From: JAFMDF01 sp039024375
Lineage (GTDB): Bacteria; Bacteroidota; Bacteroidia; Chitinophagales; Saprospiraceae
NCBI GenBank assembly: GCA_039024375.1
Contig: JBCCQK010000158.1
Location: 1 to 15,169 of the forward strand
Reading direction: 5' to 3'
Length of the DNA stretch: 15,169 nt
The notes under the pieces are model-generated. The model saw only the letters and a list, made by a program, of their open reading frames with translations. It was not told the DNA's origin and made no database searches. Below, piece after piece: positions 1-7,965 of the stretch. How positions within the stretch are numbered: position 1 is the first letter of the stretch; each line of letters opens with the position of its first letter. The position numbers were made by a program, and so were the translations under genes.

Positions 1-333
1 AATTAGAAACCTACCTACCTAATTTAGAAATCGAAAATCAATCAATTTGTCGCAGAAAAAAGTATCAAATTCAAACAGAATTGAAGGCTTTTTAAAAAAA
101 CTCTTACCGCTTGCTCATCTTGAAATAGTATAGTGCGTTTTTTATAAAATTACTAGCCTACTACCAAACAGTAACCATAGAAGAGGGTTCGTTTTTGCTA
201 GAAGGAACATAAGAGATTAGAAGATTGAAGTTTACAAAATAAAAATATTGTCATTCGCCCATTTTATCCCTACTTTTACAACAAACAAAATCAACTTTAC
301 CTTTTAGTAAATTAGCAAAAACGAAATGTATAT
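1..333. other. AT-rich upstream region of mutL without a recognisable gene
   Basis: I see no convincing open frame or RNA gene in this stretch on either strand. It is AT-rich, with poly-A and poly-T runs, and starts with a short reiterated CCTA motif near position 11. The only feature I would mark is a weak promoter match ahead of mutL, listed separately. Confidence 0.5.
248..278 (+). promoter_or_regulatory. Possible Bacteroidota-type promoter of mutL
   Basis: TTG at 248-250 is followed after 20 bases by TACTTTTA at 271-278. This resembles the Bacteroidota -33 (TTTG) and -7 (TAnnTTTG) elements with one mismatch in the -7 box. It would give a leader of about 50 nt before the ATG at 334. It is a pattern match only. 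Confidence 0.28.
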
Positions 334-2196
334 ATGGCTGATGTAATTCAGCTTCTACCAGATTCTATTGCCAACCAGATTGCGGCGGGCGAAGTGATTC
401 AACGCCCCGCTTCGATGGTCAAAGAATTGCTGGAGAATGCGATTGATGCGGGAAGTACGAACATCAAATTGATTGTCAAAGAAGCGGGCAAAACGCTCGT
501 TCAAGTGATTGACAACGGCTGCGGGATGTCCGAAACGGACGCTAGAATGTGTTTCGAACGGCACGCCACTTCCAAGATTCGGGCCTCGAAAGATTTATTT
601 GCCATTAGAACGATGGGCTTCCGTGGCGAAGCCCTTGCCTCCATTGCGGCTATCGCTCACATTGAAATGCGTACCCGTCGGCAAATTGATGAGTTGGGTA
701 CCAAAATAATCATCGAAGGGTCGGAATTAAAGACGCAGGAAGCCTGTCAGTGCGTAACGGGAACGAACATCGCCATCAAAAATCTTTTTTATAACGTACC
801 CGTTCGACGGCGATTTTTGAAGTCGAATACCGTAGAAATGCGCCATATTATGGATGAATTTCAGCGGGTCGCCATTGCCAACCCGGATATTTTCTTTTCT
901 CTACACCATAATAATGCGGAAGTTTTTCACTTACCGTCGGGCAATTTGCGCCAACGGTTAGTGGGTATTTGGGGCAGTAACGTGAATAAAAAATTGGTGC
1001 CTATTACGGAAGAAACGGATGTGATTAGGATTAGTGGGTACGTCGGTAAACCTCAGTTTTCTAAAAGAACACGGGGCGAGCAGCTATTTTTTGTCAATAA
1101 TCGGTTTATTAAAAGTGCCTATTTGAATCACGCCGTTATGGCTGCCTACGAAGATTTGCTTCCAAAAGATACCTATCCTTTATACGCCATCTTTATCGAA
1201 ATGGAAGCAGACCGAATTGACATCAATGTTCACCCGACGAAGCAAGAGATAAAGTTTGACGACGAACGATTGGTTTACAATTATTTAAAGGTAGCGGTTC
1301 GACACGCATTGGGGCAAAATAGCATTACGCCAATGCTCGATTTTGACCGCGAAGTGGGATTATCTCGACCAACATTGGCTTCCGCTTCGGGTAATCGGAT
1401 GAATGCCAACACCACTACTCAGCCAAGTGGTAGTACGACTGGTAATTACTCCCCTTCTGGTGGAATTGAAGACAGCGGTCGAGAAGCTAACAACTTAAAC
1501 AATTGGCGAAAGCTCTACGACGGTCTCGATATGTTTGACGAAGAGGATAGTACTTCGGAAGCCATTACGATTGAAAGTGCTTGGTCGAGCGAGCCCGAAA
1601 TTGGTAATGGTGAAATGGGTTTAGTGACCAATCAAAAGCCGCCTTATCAAATACACAGCCGCTATATTGTTAGCCATATCAAATCGGGCTATTTGCTGAT
1701 TGACCAGCAAGCAGCGCACGAACGGATTCTTTTTGAGCACTACTTATTTATGCTGAAAGACCAACAGGCGCCTACTCAGAAAGAACTATTTCCGAAAGCC
1801 GTGACGATTGCACCTAGTCAAGTGCCAATGTTGCGAGAGATTCTGCAACCCATCAACCTGTTGGGCATTGATATTCAAGAAAAAGAATCTGGGCAGTTTG
1901 TCATTCACGGAATGCCAGCCGATTGGCGAGGAACGACGGACGAACAGCAACTCATTGAAACGCTTCTAGAACAGTACCAATCTAACGTGGAATTAGATTT
2001 GGGCATGAATGAAAAAATTGCTCGGTCGATGGCTAGAAGTGCAGCTATGAAAAGGGGACAGTCGATGACTATAACTGAAATGCAAGAGTTGATTGACCAG
2101 CTTTTTGCGTGCGAAACGCCCTTCAAAAGTCCATTTGGTCGAAATTGTTTCATAACTTACGATTTGGATGAACTTGATAAGTTGTTTTCTAGTTAA
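334..2196 (+). CDS. mutL: DNA mismatch repair protein MutL
   Basis: MutL is the GHKL-type ATPase that links MutS mismatch recognition to strand removal. The N-terminal ATPase is complete: ENAIDAG with E34 and N35 (general base and Mg site), DNGCGM at 60-65, and GFRGEAL at 95-101 as the ATP lid. The transducer domain follows to about residue 330. A Ser/Thr/Gly-rich linker (about 345-385) leads to the C-terminal dimerisation domain. That domain has a DQxA-type endonuclease motif, DQQAAHERILFE at 457-468, but His of the canonical DQHA is Gln. The usual CPHGRP metal motif reads SPFGRN (599-604), and the ACR-type motif reads ARSAAMK. Nicking activity is therefore doubtful. The length of 620 aa is normal for the family. 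The ATG at 334 gives the expected N-terminus leading into IQLLPDSIANQIAAGEVI. The two rhomboid genes follow on the same strand. Confidence 0.97.
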   Translation: MADVIQLLPDSIANQIAAGEVIQRPASMVKELLENAIDAGSTNIKLIVKEAGKTLVQVIDNGCGMSETDARMCFERHATSKIRASKDLFAIRTMGFRGEALASIAAIAHIEMRTRRQIDELGTKIIIEGSELKTQEACQCVTGTNIAIKNLFYNVPVRRRFLKSNTVEMRHIMDEFQRVAIANPDIFFSLHHNNAEVFHLPSGNLRQRLVGIWGSNVNKKLVPITEETDVIRISGYVGKPQFSKRTRGEQLFFVNNRFIKSAYLNHAVMAAYEDLLPKDTYPLYAIFIEMEADRIDINVHPTKQEIKFDDERLVYNYLKVAVRHALGQNSITPMLDFDREVGLSRPTLASASGNRMNANTTTQPSGSTTGNYSPSGGIEDSGREANNLNNWRKLYDGLDMFDEEDSTSEAITIESAWSSEPEIGNGEMGLVTNQKPPYQIHSRYIVSHIKSGYLLIDQQAAHERILFEHYLFMLKDQQAPTQKELFPKAVTIAPSQVPMLREILQPINLLGIDIQEKESGQFVIHGMPADWRGTTDEQQLIETLLEQYQSNVELDLGMNEKIARSMARSAAMKRGQSMTITEMQELIDQLFACETPFKSPFGRNCFITYDLDELDKLFSS

Positions 2197-2254
2197 ATTT
2201 GGGGTCTTCTAGTTGGATTTATAGATTTCATTAAGGAGTTAGGATACTGTAAAT

Positions 2255-3058
2255 ATGTTTAGAATTAGCGAAGTTGTCAAGCATCTATTAATCATTAATG
2301 TATTGGTTTTCATAGCCGACCAGATTATTCATTTAGACTTCTTCGCACTACACTATCCTACTTCTCCCAAATTTCAACCTTTCCAAGTCGTGACACATTT
2401 TTTTATGCACGGCAATCTTCGGCATCTTATTTTTAATATGTTTGCCCTGGTGATGTTCGGACGAATGTTAGAAGATATGTGGGGCCCTAAAAAGTTCTTA
2501 TTGTTTTATTTGTTCTGTGCTTTAGGGGGGGCTTTTTTACACACCTGTGCGCATTTTTACGAAATCCAAGCCTTGCAAAGCGCTGTTTCAGCCTATCAAG
2601 CCAATCCTACACACGGTAATTACTTTAATTTTTTTAATAGCTACGAAGACTTAAAGGGTATCCTAACTAGCTATGGTCAAGAGCAATATCGAGAAATTGC
2701 GTTAAATTTGAAAGAAAATGTGCCACAGGCCAAAGAAGCAAGCATTGCTTTTATCAATAGCCTAGCTAATGGTTACTACGAGGGCATTGCGAACATTCCT
2801 ATGGTCGGTGCGTCGGGAGCGATTTTTGGGTTGCTGTTAGCCTTTGGACTGCTATTCCCCGAAACCGAATTTTTTCCAATACCACTGAAAGCAAAATACT
2901 TTGTTCCTTTACTGATGATTTACGAATTAGCCATGGGGATTAATCCATCAGGTGGTGATAATGTAGCCCATTTTGCCCATCTGGGTGGTGCCCTATTTGG
3001 TATCCTGATTCTCTTCTACTGGAAGAAAACACAATTCGATAATAATCGTTGGAATTAA
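2255..3058 (+). CDS. Rhomboid family intramembrane serine protease (first of a pair)
   Basis: Rhomboids cleave transmembrane segments of substrate proteins inside the membrane. The catalytic serine is in GASG (S187) and the histidine is in AHFAHLGG (H242; H239 is also conserved in relatives). The family signature HxxxN is present as H57 and N61 in HLIFNM. About six membrane segments are visible. Between the second and the serine-bearing segments (about 101-178) is an unusually long hydrophilic stretch, probably a loop on one side of the membrane. The length of 267 aa fits a minimal bacterial rhomboid plus this insert. The gene starts 58 bases after mutL on the same strand and is probably cotranscribed. 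An AAGGAG lies 16 bases before the ATG, too far for a normal Shine-Dalgarno site. The substrate is unknown. Confidence 0.92.
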   Translation: MFRISEVVKHLLIINVLVFIADQIIHLDFFALHYPTSPKFQPFQVVTHFFMHGNLRHLIFNMFALVMFGRMLEDMWGPKKFLLFYLFCALGGAFLHTCAHFYEIQALQSAVSAYQANPTHGNYFNFFNSYEDLKGILTSYGQEQYREIALNLKENVPQAKEASIAFINSLANGYYEGIANIPMVGASGAIFGLLLAFGLLFPETEFFPIPLKAKYFVPLLMIYELAMGINPSGGDNVAHFAHLGGALFGILILFYWKKTQFDNNRWN

Positions 3059-3131
3059 GAGAAGTTATGTGAAGAGAGAAACAATGCGGGGTAGGTCAAA
3101 ATAGAGTTTGTTAGTAAAAACGGATTAAGCA

Positions 3132-4061
3132 ATGTTAGATTCAATTTGGAAAGATATAAAAAAGGAATTTTCTTACGGTAATATGGTCACCCGCATCATT
3201 TTAGTCAATGTGGGCTTCTTCCTTTTTGTTTATTTAGTGAAACTAATTCTCCGAGGCATTCACGGTGGCGACCCCTCTTTTGGCGTGGCCTTTGATGATT
3301 TTTCTAATTTTTTCTCTATTTCCAGCGATATTCTGTTCAATTTGACCCATCCCTGGGTCTTCTTTACCCATATGTTCCTCCATTTTAACTTCTTTCACAT
3401 TCTGTGGAATATGCTTTTTCTCTATTGGTTTGGACGTATCGTGGGTGATTTTATTGGCGACCAACGCATCTTACCCCTCTACATTTTGGGTGGATTAGCT
3501 GGAGCGCTTTCCTACATTGTGTTTGCGAACGTAGCCTACGACAACCATAACTACGCTTACGGTGCATCGGGTGCCGTCAATGCAATCGTTGTGGCGGCGG
3601 CGGTTATTTCGCCAGATTACATCATTCGACTGCTATTTTTAGGCGATGTTAAACTAAAATTTATTGCCGCCATTGTCGTTTTGTTAAGTGTGATGAGTAT
3701 TGCCGATTTGAATAACACGGGCGGAAACGTAGCTCATTTGGGCGGCGCTTTATTTGGCTGGTTTTTTATTTTAAAATTGCGAGAAGGGGCCGATTTGTCC
3801 GTTCCTGTGAATAATACTTTTAATAAAATCACGAATTTTTTCAAGGGGGTTCCCCAAATGGCTAAAGCAAAGAAAGGGCCTAGAATGGCTTACAAAAATC
3901 CAAATAAAAAGAAAGCCAAAGGTAATGCAGCTTCCGACAGCGTGGATTTATCGCACCAGGAAAAAATTGATACGATTTTGGATAAAATTAAAAAGAGCGG
4001 ATACGAGAGCTTGAGTAGTGCCGAAAAAGAATTTTTATTCAACGCCAGTAAGAATAATTAA
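3132..4061 (+). CDS. Rhomboid family intramembrane serine protease with soluble C-terminal tail (second of a pair)
   Basis: This second rhomboid has catalytic S146 in GASG, H202 in NVAHLGGALFG, and the HxxxN pair H89/N93 in HILWNM. It lacks the long internal loop of its upstream neighbour. It carries instead a cytosolic extension of about 90 residues (about 220-309): a basic segment rich in Lys and Asn, then a helical ending with LDKIKKSGYESLSSAEKEF. That ending resembles a short C-terminal helical motif seen on other Bacteroidota rhomboids (from memory, the kind named DUF6576), possibly a docking or regulatory helix. The 73-base spacing to the first rhomboid suggests one transcript. The two proteins have diverged clearly outside the catalytic motifs, so this is not a recent duplication. 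The pair is common next to mutL in this phylum. Confidence 0.92.
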   Translation: MLDSIWKDIKKEFSYGNMVTRIILVNVGFFLFVYLVKLILRGIHGGDPSFGVAFDDFSNFFSISSDILFNLTHPWVFFTHMFLHFNFFHILWNMLFLYWFGRIVGDFIGDQRILPLYILGGLAGALSYIVFANVAYDNHNYAYGASGAVNAIVVAAAVISPDYIIRLLFLGDVKLKFIAAIVVLLSVMSIADLNNTGGNVAHLGGALFGWFFILKLREGADLSVPVNNTFNKITNFFKGVPQMAKAKKGPRMAYKNPNKKKAKGNAASDSVDLSHQEKIDTILDKIKKSGYESLSSAEKEFLFNASKNN

Positions 4062-4103
4062 ATTTTTAGCGGTGTAGAGAATGTAATGCTCATTTGAGGT
4101 CAA

Positions 4104-4310
4104 ACGTTTAGGGGTTGTGTAAAAAGGGTATAAATAAATGAAATTCTAATGTGTAATCAAGTAATTTTAGTTGATTGTTTAATTGTTAGATTAACACACT
4201 GTAAAACAACAATTTAACAATTAAGCAATAAAACAATCACCCCAAAGGTATTTAATAGTTACACAGATAACTTTTTGCATATGAAGACTTTTTACACAAC
4301 CCCTAAACGT
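4104..4310. mobile_element. MITE-like element, 207 bp with perfect 23-bp terminal inverted repeats
   Basis: Bases 4104-4126 are the exact reverse complement of 4288-4310. Reading inward, the core of each arm is TTAGGGGTTGTGTAAAAAG. The outermost four bases on both sides are ACGT, which is self-complementary. It could therefore be the end of the inverted repeat or a 4-bp target duplication; a TA duplication just outside GGGG is another possibility. The interior is very AT-rich, has no coding frame, and holds a second, imperfect inverted repeat (4173-4188 against 4215-4238, with an 8-base bulge). Size, perfect ends and lack of a transposase fit a non-autonomous miniature transposon mobilised in trans. 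It fills most of the 323-bp gap between the rhomboid and EEP genes. Confidence 0.65.
4173..4238. repeat. Nested imperfect inverted repeat inside the MITE-like element
   Basis: GATTGTTTAATTGTTA (4173-4188) is matched by its reverse complement at 4215-4238. The right copy is interrupted by eight extra bases between its two halves. As RNA it would form a bulged hairpin with a 26-nt loop. This internal fold is typical of foldback or MITE-type elements and could also affect transcription between the neighbouring genes. Confidence 0.6.
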
Positions 4311-4384
4311 CTAATCTTCCATTTGCCGCACTGTCAGCTTTTTTATTATTCATTTCACAAACCCAGAACCTTACCCTTCAGCGA

Positions 4385-5389
4385 ATGAAAAAAACGTTGC
4401 GCTGGCTAAATATCTTACTCATCTTCGTTACCCTACTGAGTTATTTGTCACCTTTTGTTGACCCTGCTAATTACTGGCCTTTTGCATTTATAGGTATCGC
4501 TTACCCGTGGCTCCTGCTTCTTAATATGTTGTTTATTCTTGCTTGGGTTGCTCTAAAGAATTGGTATTTTCTTTTTTCATTAGGCTGTATTCTAGTGGGC
4601 TGGAACCATTTTCAAAGTTTTATTGGCTTAAATACAGCTGCCCCCATTGCGGAGAAAGAAATTACCGTAATGACCTTTAACGCTTTTGGCTATCGTCAAT
4701 TGAAAAAGGAGGCCAGAAAAAAGTTCGACCAGATGCTGGCAACCTATCAACCTGATTTAATTGCGATGCAGGAAGGCGCTAGTAGGTCATCGCCAATTGA
4801 CCCAAGCGTTTATCCCTATGTTTATCATCCAAAAGGAAAGTTACTATCTATCCATTCTAAACACCCATTTGCTAACAAAGGAAAACTAGACTTTGGTAAC
4901 ACTTCTAATGGCTGTATCTTTGTAGACTTAAAAGTTCACAGTCGGCCATTTAGAATCTACAACGTTCATTTACAATCAAACGGCGTCAGTGGGGATGCTT
5001 CGAAAATAAAAAATGAAGGCGACCTACAGCAAAAAGAAACTTGGTTGGATATCAAAGGGATGCTAGGTAAAGTGAAACGAGCGACGGCTAAAAGGTCGGC
5101 ACAAACCAAAGCGGTTATCGAACACCTAAAAACAAGTAAACTACCCGTTATTGTTTGCGGAGATATGAATGACACGCCATTGTCCTATACCTATCAATCT
5201 TTTGCCAATAACTTGGAAGACGGATTCAAAGAGCGCGCAATGGGAACAGGAACGACTTATGACGGTACTATTCCCGTGCTGAGGATTGACTATATTTGGA
5301 CAGACGCCGATTTTCAAGTGCAAAGCCATCAAATTATAAAAGAGAACTTTTCGGACCATTATCCAGTTATTAGTAGAATTCGATTATAA
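4385..5389 (+). CDS. Membrane-anchored endonuclease/exonuclease/phosphatase (EEP) family protein
   Basis: The N-terminus has three hydrophobic segments (about 5-24, 30-56 and 58-80), followed by a soluble EEP-fold domain. The catalytic set of the family is complete: N99 in TFNAFG, E130 in AMQEG, H195 in NVHLQ, D260 and N262 in CGDMND, D302 in RIDYIW, and the final D324-H325 in SDHYP. The fold is a metal-dependent phosphodiesterase or phosphatase. Members act on DNA, RNA, phospholipids or inositol phosphates, and the sequence does not decide which. Three-helix EEP proteins of about 330-370 aa are common in Bacteroidota beside rhomboid genes. The active domain is probably on the periplasmic side, which is inferred. 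The MITE-like element lies just upstream and may have separated this gene from the rhomboid operon or altered its promoter. Confidence 0.88.
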   Translation: MKKTLRWLNILLIFVTLLSYLSPFVDPANYWPFAFIGIAYPWLLLLNMLFILAWVALKNWYFLFSLGCILVGWNHFQSFIGLNTAAPIAEKEITVMTFNAFGYRQLKKEARKKFDQMLATYQPDLIAMQEGASRSSPIDPSVYPYVYHPKGKLLSIHSKHPFANKGKLDFGNTSNGCIFVDLKVHSRPFRIYNVHLQSNGVSGDASKIKNEGDLQQKETWLDIKGMLGKVKRATAKRSAQTKAVIEHLKTSKLPVIVCGDMNDTPLSYTYQSFANNLEDGFKERAMGTGTTYDGTIPVLRIDYIWTDADFQVQSHQIIKENFSDHYPVISRIRL

Positions 5390-5422
5390 CTGCATAATTC
5401 ACTCTTGAAACAATTCGAACAG

Positions 5423-5451
5423 TTTAGCCGTCTAATCATGCTCTAGATTTG
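5423..5451 (+). promoter_or_regulatory. Predicted Bacteroidota promoter of cysS
   Basis: TAGATTTG at 5444-5451 matches the -7 consensus TAnnTTTG exactly. TTTA at 5423-5426 lies 17 bases upstream and is a near match to the -33 box. Transcription would start near 5456, giving a leader of roughly 35-40 nt before the cysS ATG. Confidence 0.5.
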
Positions 5452-5492
5452 CTAGAAAAGATTGTTTATCATTAATAATATCACCAAACAAA

Positions 5493-7025
5493 ATGCCCGC
5501 TCAATTAACGGTTCACAATAGTCTAACTCGCCAAAAAGAAGTTTTTAAACCCATTAACGAAGGCTACATTGGTATGTACGTTTGTGGGCCCACCGTTTAC
5601 AGCGATGTTCACTTGGGCAACTGTCGGACCTTCGTCAGCTTTGACATAATTTACCGCTATCTTTTACATTTAGGGTACAAAGTTCGCTACGTACGTAATA
5701 TCACCGATGTAGGGCATTTGGAAGGCGATGCGGATACGGGGGCAGAAGATAAAATTTCTAAAAAAGCTCGATTGGAAAAGCTCGAACCAATGGAGGTCGT
5801 ACAAAAATACATGAACGGTTTCCACGAAATGATGGCCATTTTTAATACGAAAAAACCGAGTATTGAGCCTAGAGCAACGGGGCACATTGTGGAGCAGATT
5901 GAAATGGTACAAACCATTATCGACAACGGGTACGGCTACGAAAAAAATGGGTCGGTTTATTTTGATACGATTAAATTAGCGAAAGAAGGCGACCGCTACG
6001 GAAAATTGTCGGGTCGGATTATTGACGACCTATTAGTGGAAACAAGAGATTTAAAAAATCAAGACGAAAAGCGGCATCCCTCCGATTTTGCCATTTGGAT
6101 AAAAGCGGCCCCAGAGCATATTATGCGCTGGAATTCTCCTTGGTCGGTCGGCTTTCCTGGTTGGCACTTGGAATGTTCGGCAATGAGTACCAAATATTTG
6201 GGCACTAATTTTGACATTCACGGCGGTGGCAATGATTTGAAATTTCCCCATCACGAAAATGAAATTGCCCAAAACTACGGTTCGTGCAATTGTCAACCCG
6301 CAAACTACTGGTTGCATACCAATATGCTGTTGATGAACGGCAAAAAGATGTCCAAAAGCGTTGACCCCGAAACGGGTATTTCCAATTCCATCACGCCCGT
6401 AGAACTGTTCACTGGAGATAATCCAAACATTTCGAAGGGCTACAGCCCAATGGTTGTCCGGTTTTTTATGCTACAATCGCATTATAGAAGTACACTCGAC
6501 TTGACGGACGCAGCGTTGCAAGCCGCCGAAAAGGGGTATCGCCGATTGATGGAGGCTAATAAAGTTTTGCAAGGCCTTTCACATGCTGGAAAAGGGCAAA
6601 CGGGCGCATTGGACAAAGAAATCGTCGAGCTTATTGATTTAGCCTACGCAGACATGAGTGATGACTTCAACGCACCTAAGGCGTTGGCGAGACTATTTGA
6701 ATTAGTGTCTAAAATCAACGGTTTGAAAGCGGGGCATTTGCCCTTCGAGCAAGTCACGGAAGCTACGTTAGATAAATTAAAAACAACTTACCAAACCTTT
6801 ATTTCGGATATTTTTGGCTTGACCGATGATACTTCCTCCTCTGCAACTTCGGACAACGGTAGTGCCGATACTATGGACGGTTTAATGCAGATGATTATCA
6901 AAATCCGACAAAGTGCTCGACAGAATAAAGATTGGGGAACGGCGGATACGATTAGAGATACCTTAAACGAACTAAAGATTCAGTTGAAAGATGGTAAGGA
7001 AGGTACGAGTTGGTCGAAGCAGTAA
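5493..7025 (+). CDS. cysS: Cysteinyl-tRNA synthetase
   Basis: CysRS charges tRNA-Cys with cysteine using ATP (class Ia). The Zn ligands that read out cysteine are all present: C31 in VCGPTVY, C228 in WHLECS, H253 and E257 in FPHHENE. They have the same 25- and 4-residue spacings as the E. coli enzyme. The HIGH signature is HLGN (40-43) and the KMSKS loop is 285-289. After KMSKS the usual LGN is replaced by a longer stretch (VDPETGISNSITP). An insert ELFTGDNPNISKGYSP then precedes the conserved RFF.LQ.HYRSTLD helix, as in other Bacteroidota enzymes. The C-terminal anticodon-binding DALR-like region (about 370-510) contains a Ser/Thr/Asp-rich linker. The length of 510 aa is slightly above the E. 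coli protein (461 aa). The cognate tRNA lies about 1 kb downstream. Confidence 0.97.
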   Translation: MPAQLTVHNSLTRQKEVFKPINEGYIGMYVCGPTVYSDVHLGNCRTFVSFDIIYRYLLHLGYKVRYVRNITDVGHLEGDADTGAEDKISKKARLEKLEPMEVVQKYMNGFHEMMAIFNTKKPSIEPRATGHIVEQIEMVQTIIDNGYGYEKNGSVYFDTIKLAKEGDRYGKLSGRIIDDLLVETRDLKNQDEKRHPSDFAIWIKAAPEHIMRWNSPWSVGFPGWHLECSAMSTKYLGTNFDIHGGGNDLKFPHHENEIAQNYGSCNCQPANYWLHTNMLLMNGKKMSKSVDPETGISNSITPVELFTGDNPNISKGYSPMVVRFFMLQSHYRSTLDLTDAALQAAEKGYRRLMEANKVLQGLSHAGKGQTGALDKEIVELIDLAYADMSDDFNAPKALARLFELVSKINGLKAGHLPFEQVTEATLDKLKTTYQTFISDIFGLTDDTSSSATSDNGSADTMDGLMQMIIKIRQSARQNKDWGTADTIRDTLNELKIQLKDGKEGTSWSKQ

Positions 7026-7031
7026 TGGCGA

Positions 7032-7070
7032 CTATCGGTCCACGGTTGACGGTAAATGGTTCATGGTTGG
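7032..7070. repeat. Degenerate heptanucleotide tandem repeat (TNNAYGG)
   Basis: Directly after cysS, four consecutive 7-base units read TCCACGG, TTGACGG, TAAATGG, TTCATGG. A weaker unit precedes them (CTATCGG) and TTGG follows. Positions 1, 4, 6 and 7 are constant and position 5 is always a pyrimidine. The array lies outside any gene. Confidence 0.55.
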
Positions 7071-7168
7071 AACAGAATAAACGGAAAATCAATTTTTTAT
7101 AATTAATTCGTCTTTAATCATTTACAGCATTAGACGGGTAGCTGAGAAAGCGAACTACGTTCTTTTAT

Positions 7169-7870
7169 TCAATCGACAATTTCAATGTTTTTGACTTTGG
7201 TGTAAAATTCAGTTCGACCCAGAAACTGGTTTGAATCATCAGCTTCTTGAAGTGATTGTTGGCGAACCAAGTAGAGCGTCCCTTTTCCTACTGTTAGGGA
7301 CAAGAGTTGTTCGGAGCGAATGTCCACCGTTTTTTCTTCAGCTAAATCGTTGAATGTAACTGTTGCTGTTTTATTATAAACGTCATTGAAAAATACTAAA
7401 AGTTGTTCGTTGGGTTGGAGACGGGCAGATTGAAAGGTCAAAGTAGTTCCCAATGTCTTACTCACTTTTCCGCCTTCGACAGAAAAATCCGTAATTGGAT
7501 TTAGTTTAACTTTTGGCAAGGAAAACAGTTGGTCTTCTAGTTGGTATTGAAAAATATAATCGTTGGCAAAATCTTCGTTATTGCTGTATTGATACAAGAA
7601 AGTGTCCTTATTCTTTTTCCCACTTAAAGCTTTACTTTGAAAGAGTACTTCCGTCATGGGCTTCGGCTTATTTTTCTTTAAAGAGTCTAGTTCCGAGAAA
7701 CTAATCGTCGCCTTGACTTGCTGTTTTTCTTGGAGGTAGCGAACATAATACTGAATGGCTATATTTCCCTTTTTTGTGCGTTCTTTCGCCGCTGATTCGC
7801 AACCAAAATTCGGCAGAACAAGTATAAGGATAGCGAGTATGGAGTAAGTGAATAAAAGAATCGAACGCAT
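7169..7870 (-). CDS. Uncharacterised secreted protein, possible lipoprotein
   Basis: I do not recognise this family. The frame runs to a TTG at 7891, but the first ATG, at 7870, gives a much better signal sequence: MRS followed by an 18-residue hydrophobic run ending in LPNFGC. The cysteine at residue 24 could be a lipid-attachment site, although Asn at -3 is unusual for a lipobox, so a plain N-terminal anchor is also possible. The mature part (about 210 residues) is hydrophilic, rich in Lys, Gln and Thr, and appears to alternate short beta strands, as in periplasmic or outer-membrane lipoproteins. There is no catalytic motif. The gene converges with cysS and has its own promoter upstream. 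The length with the ATG start is 233 aa. Export is inferred; the role is unknown. Confidence 0.7.
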   Translation of the reverse strand: MRSILLFTYSILAILILVLPNFGCESAAKERTKKGNIAIQYYVRYLQEKQQVKATISFSELDSLKKNKPKPMTEVLFQSKALSGKKNKDTFLYQYSNNEDFANDYIFQYQLEDQLFSLPKVKLNPITDFSVEGGKVSKTLGTTLTFQSARLQPNEQLLVFFNDVYNKTATVTFNDLAEEKTVDIRSEQLLSLTVGKGTLYLVRQQSLQEADDSNQFLGRTEFYTKVKNIEIVD

Positions 7871-7908
7871 ACGCCATTTATTGATTATCAAGGACTAAAG
7901 AAATACGG

Positions 7909-7941
7909 CAAAGATATTAGAGTATCGAAACTATTTGCAAA
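7909..7941 (-). promoter_or_regulatory. Predicted promoter of the secreted-protein gene
   Basis: On the minus strand TTTG (7941-7938) is followed after 21 bases by TATCTTTG (7916-7909), a full match to both Bacteroidota promoter boxes. Transcription would start near 7902. That leaves about 30 nt before the ATG at 7870 and only about 10 nt before the TTG at 7891, which slightly favours the ATG. Confidence 0.55.
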
Positions 7942-7965
7942 ATCAGCCGTTAAAATCAATAAATA

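Noticed and set aside
2233..2238. AAGGAG before the first rhomboid, resembling a Shine-Dalgarno site
   Set aside because: It is 16 bases from the ATG, and no other gene in the window shows such sites; probably chance.
4104..4310. Reading the 23-bp inverted repeat as the transcription terminator of the rhomboid operon
   Set aside because: The arms are 161 bases apart, far too wide for an intrinsic terminator, and no T tract follows in the right place.
7513..7704. Plus-strand frame opposite the secreted-protein gene
   Set aside because: It lies wholly inside the better-supported minus-strand gene and has no promoter or domain.
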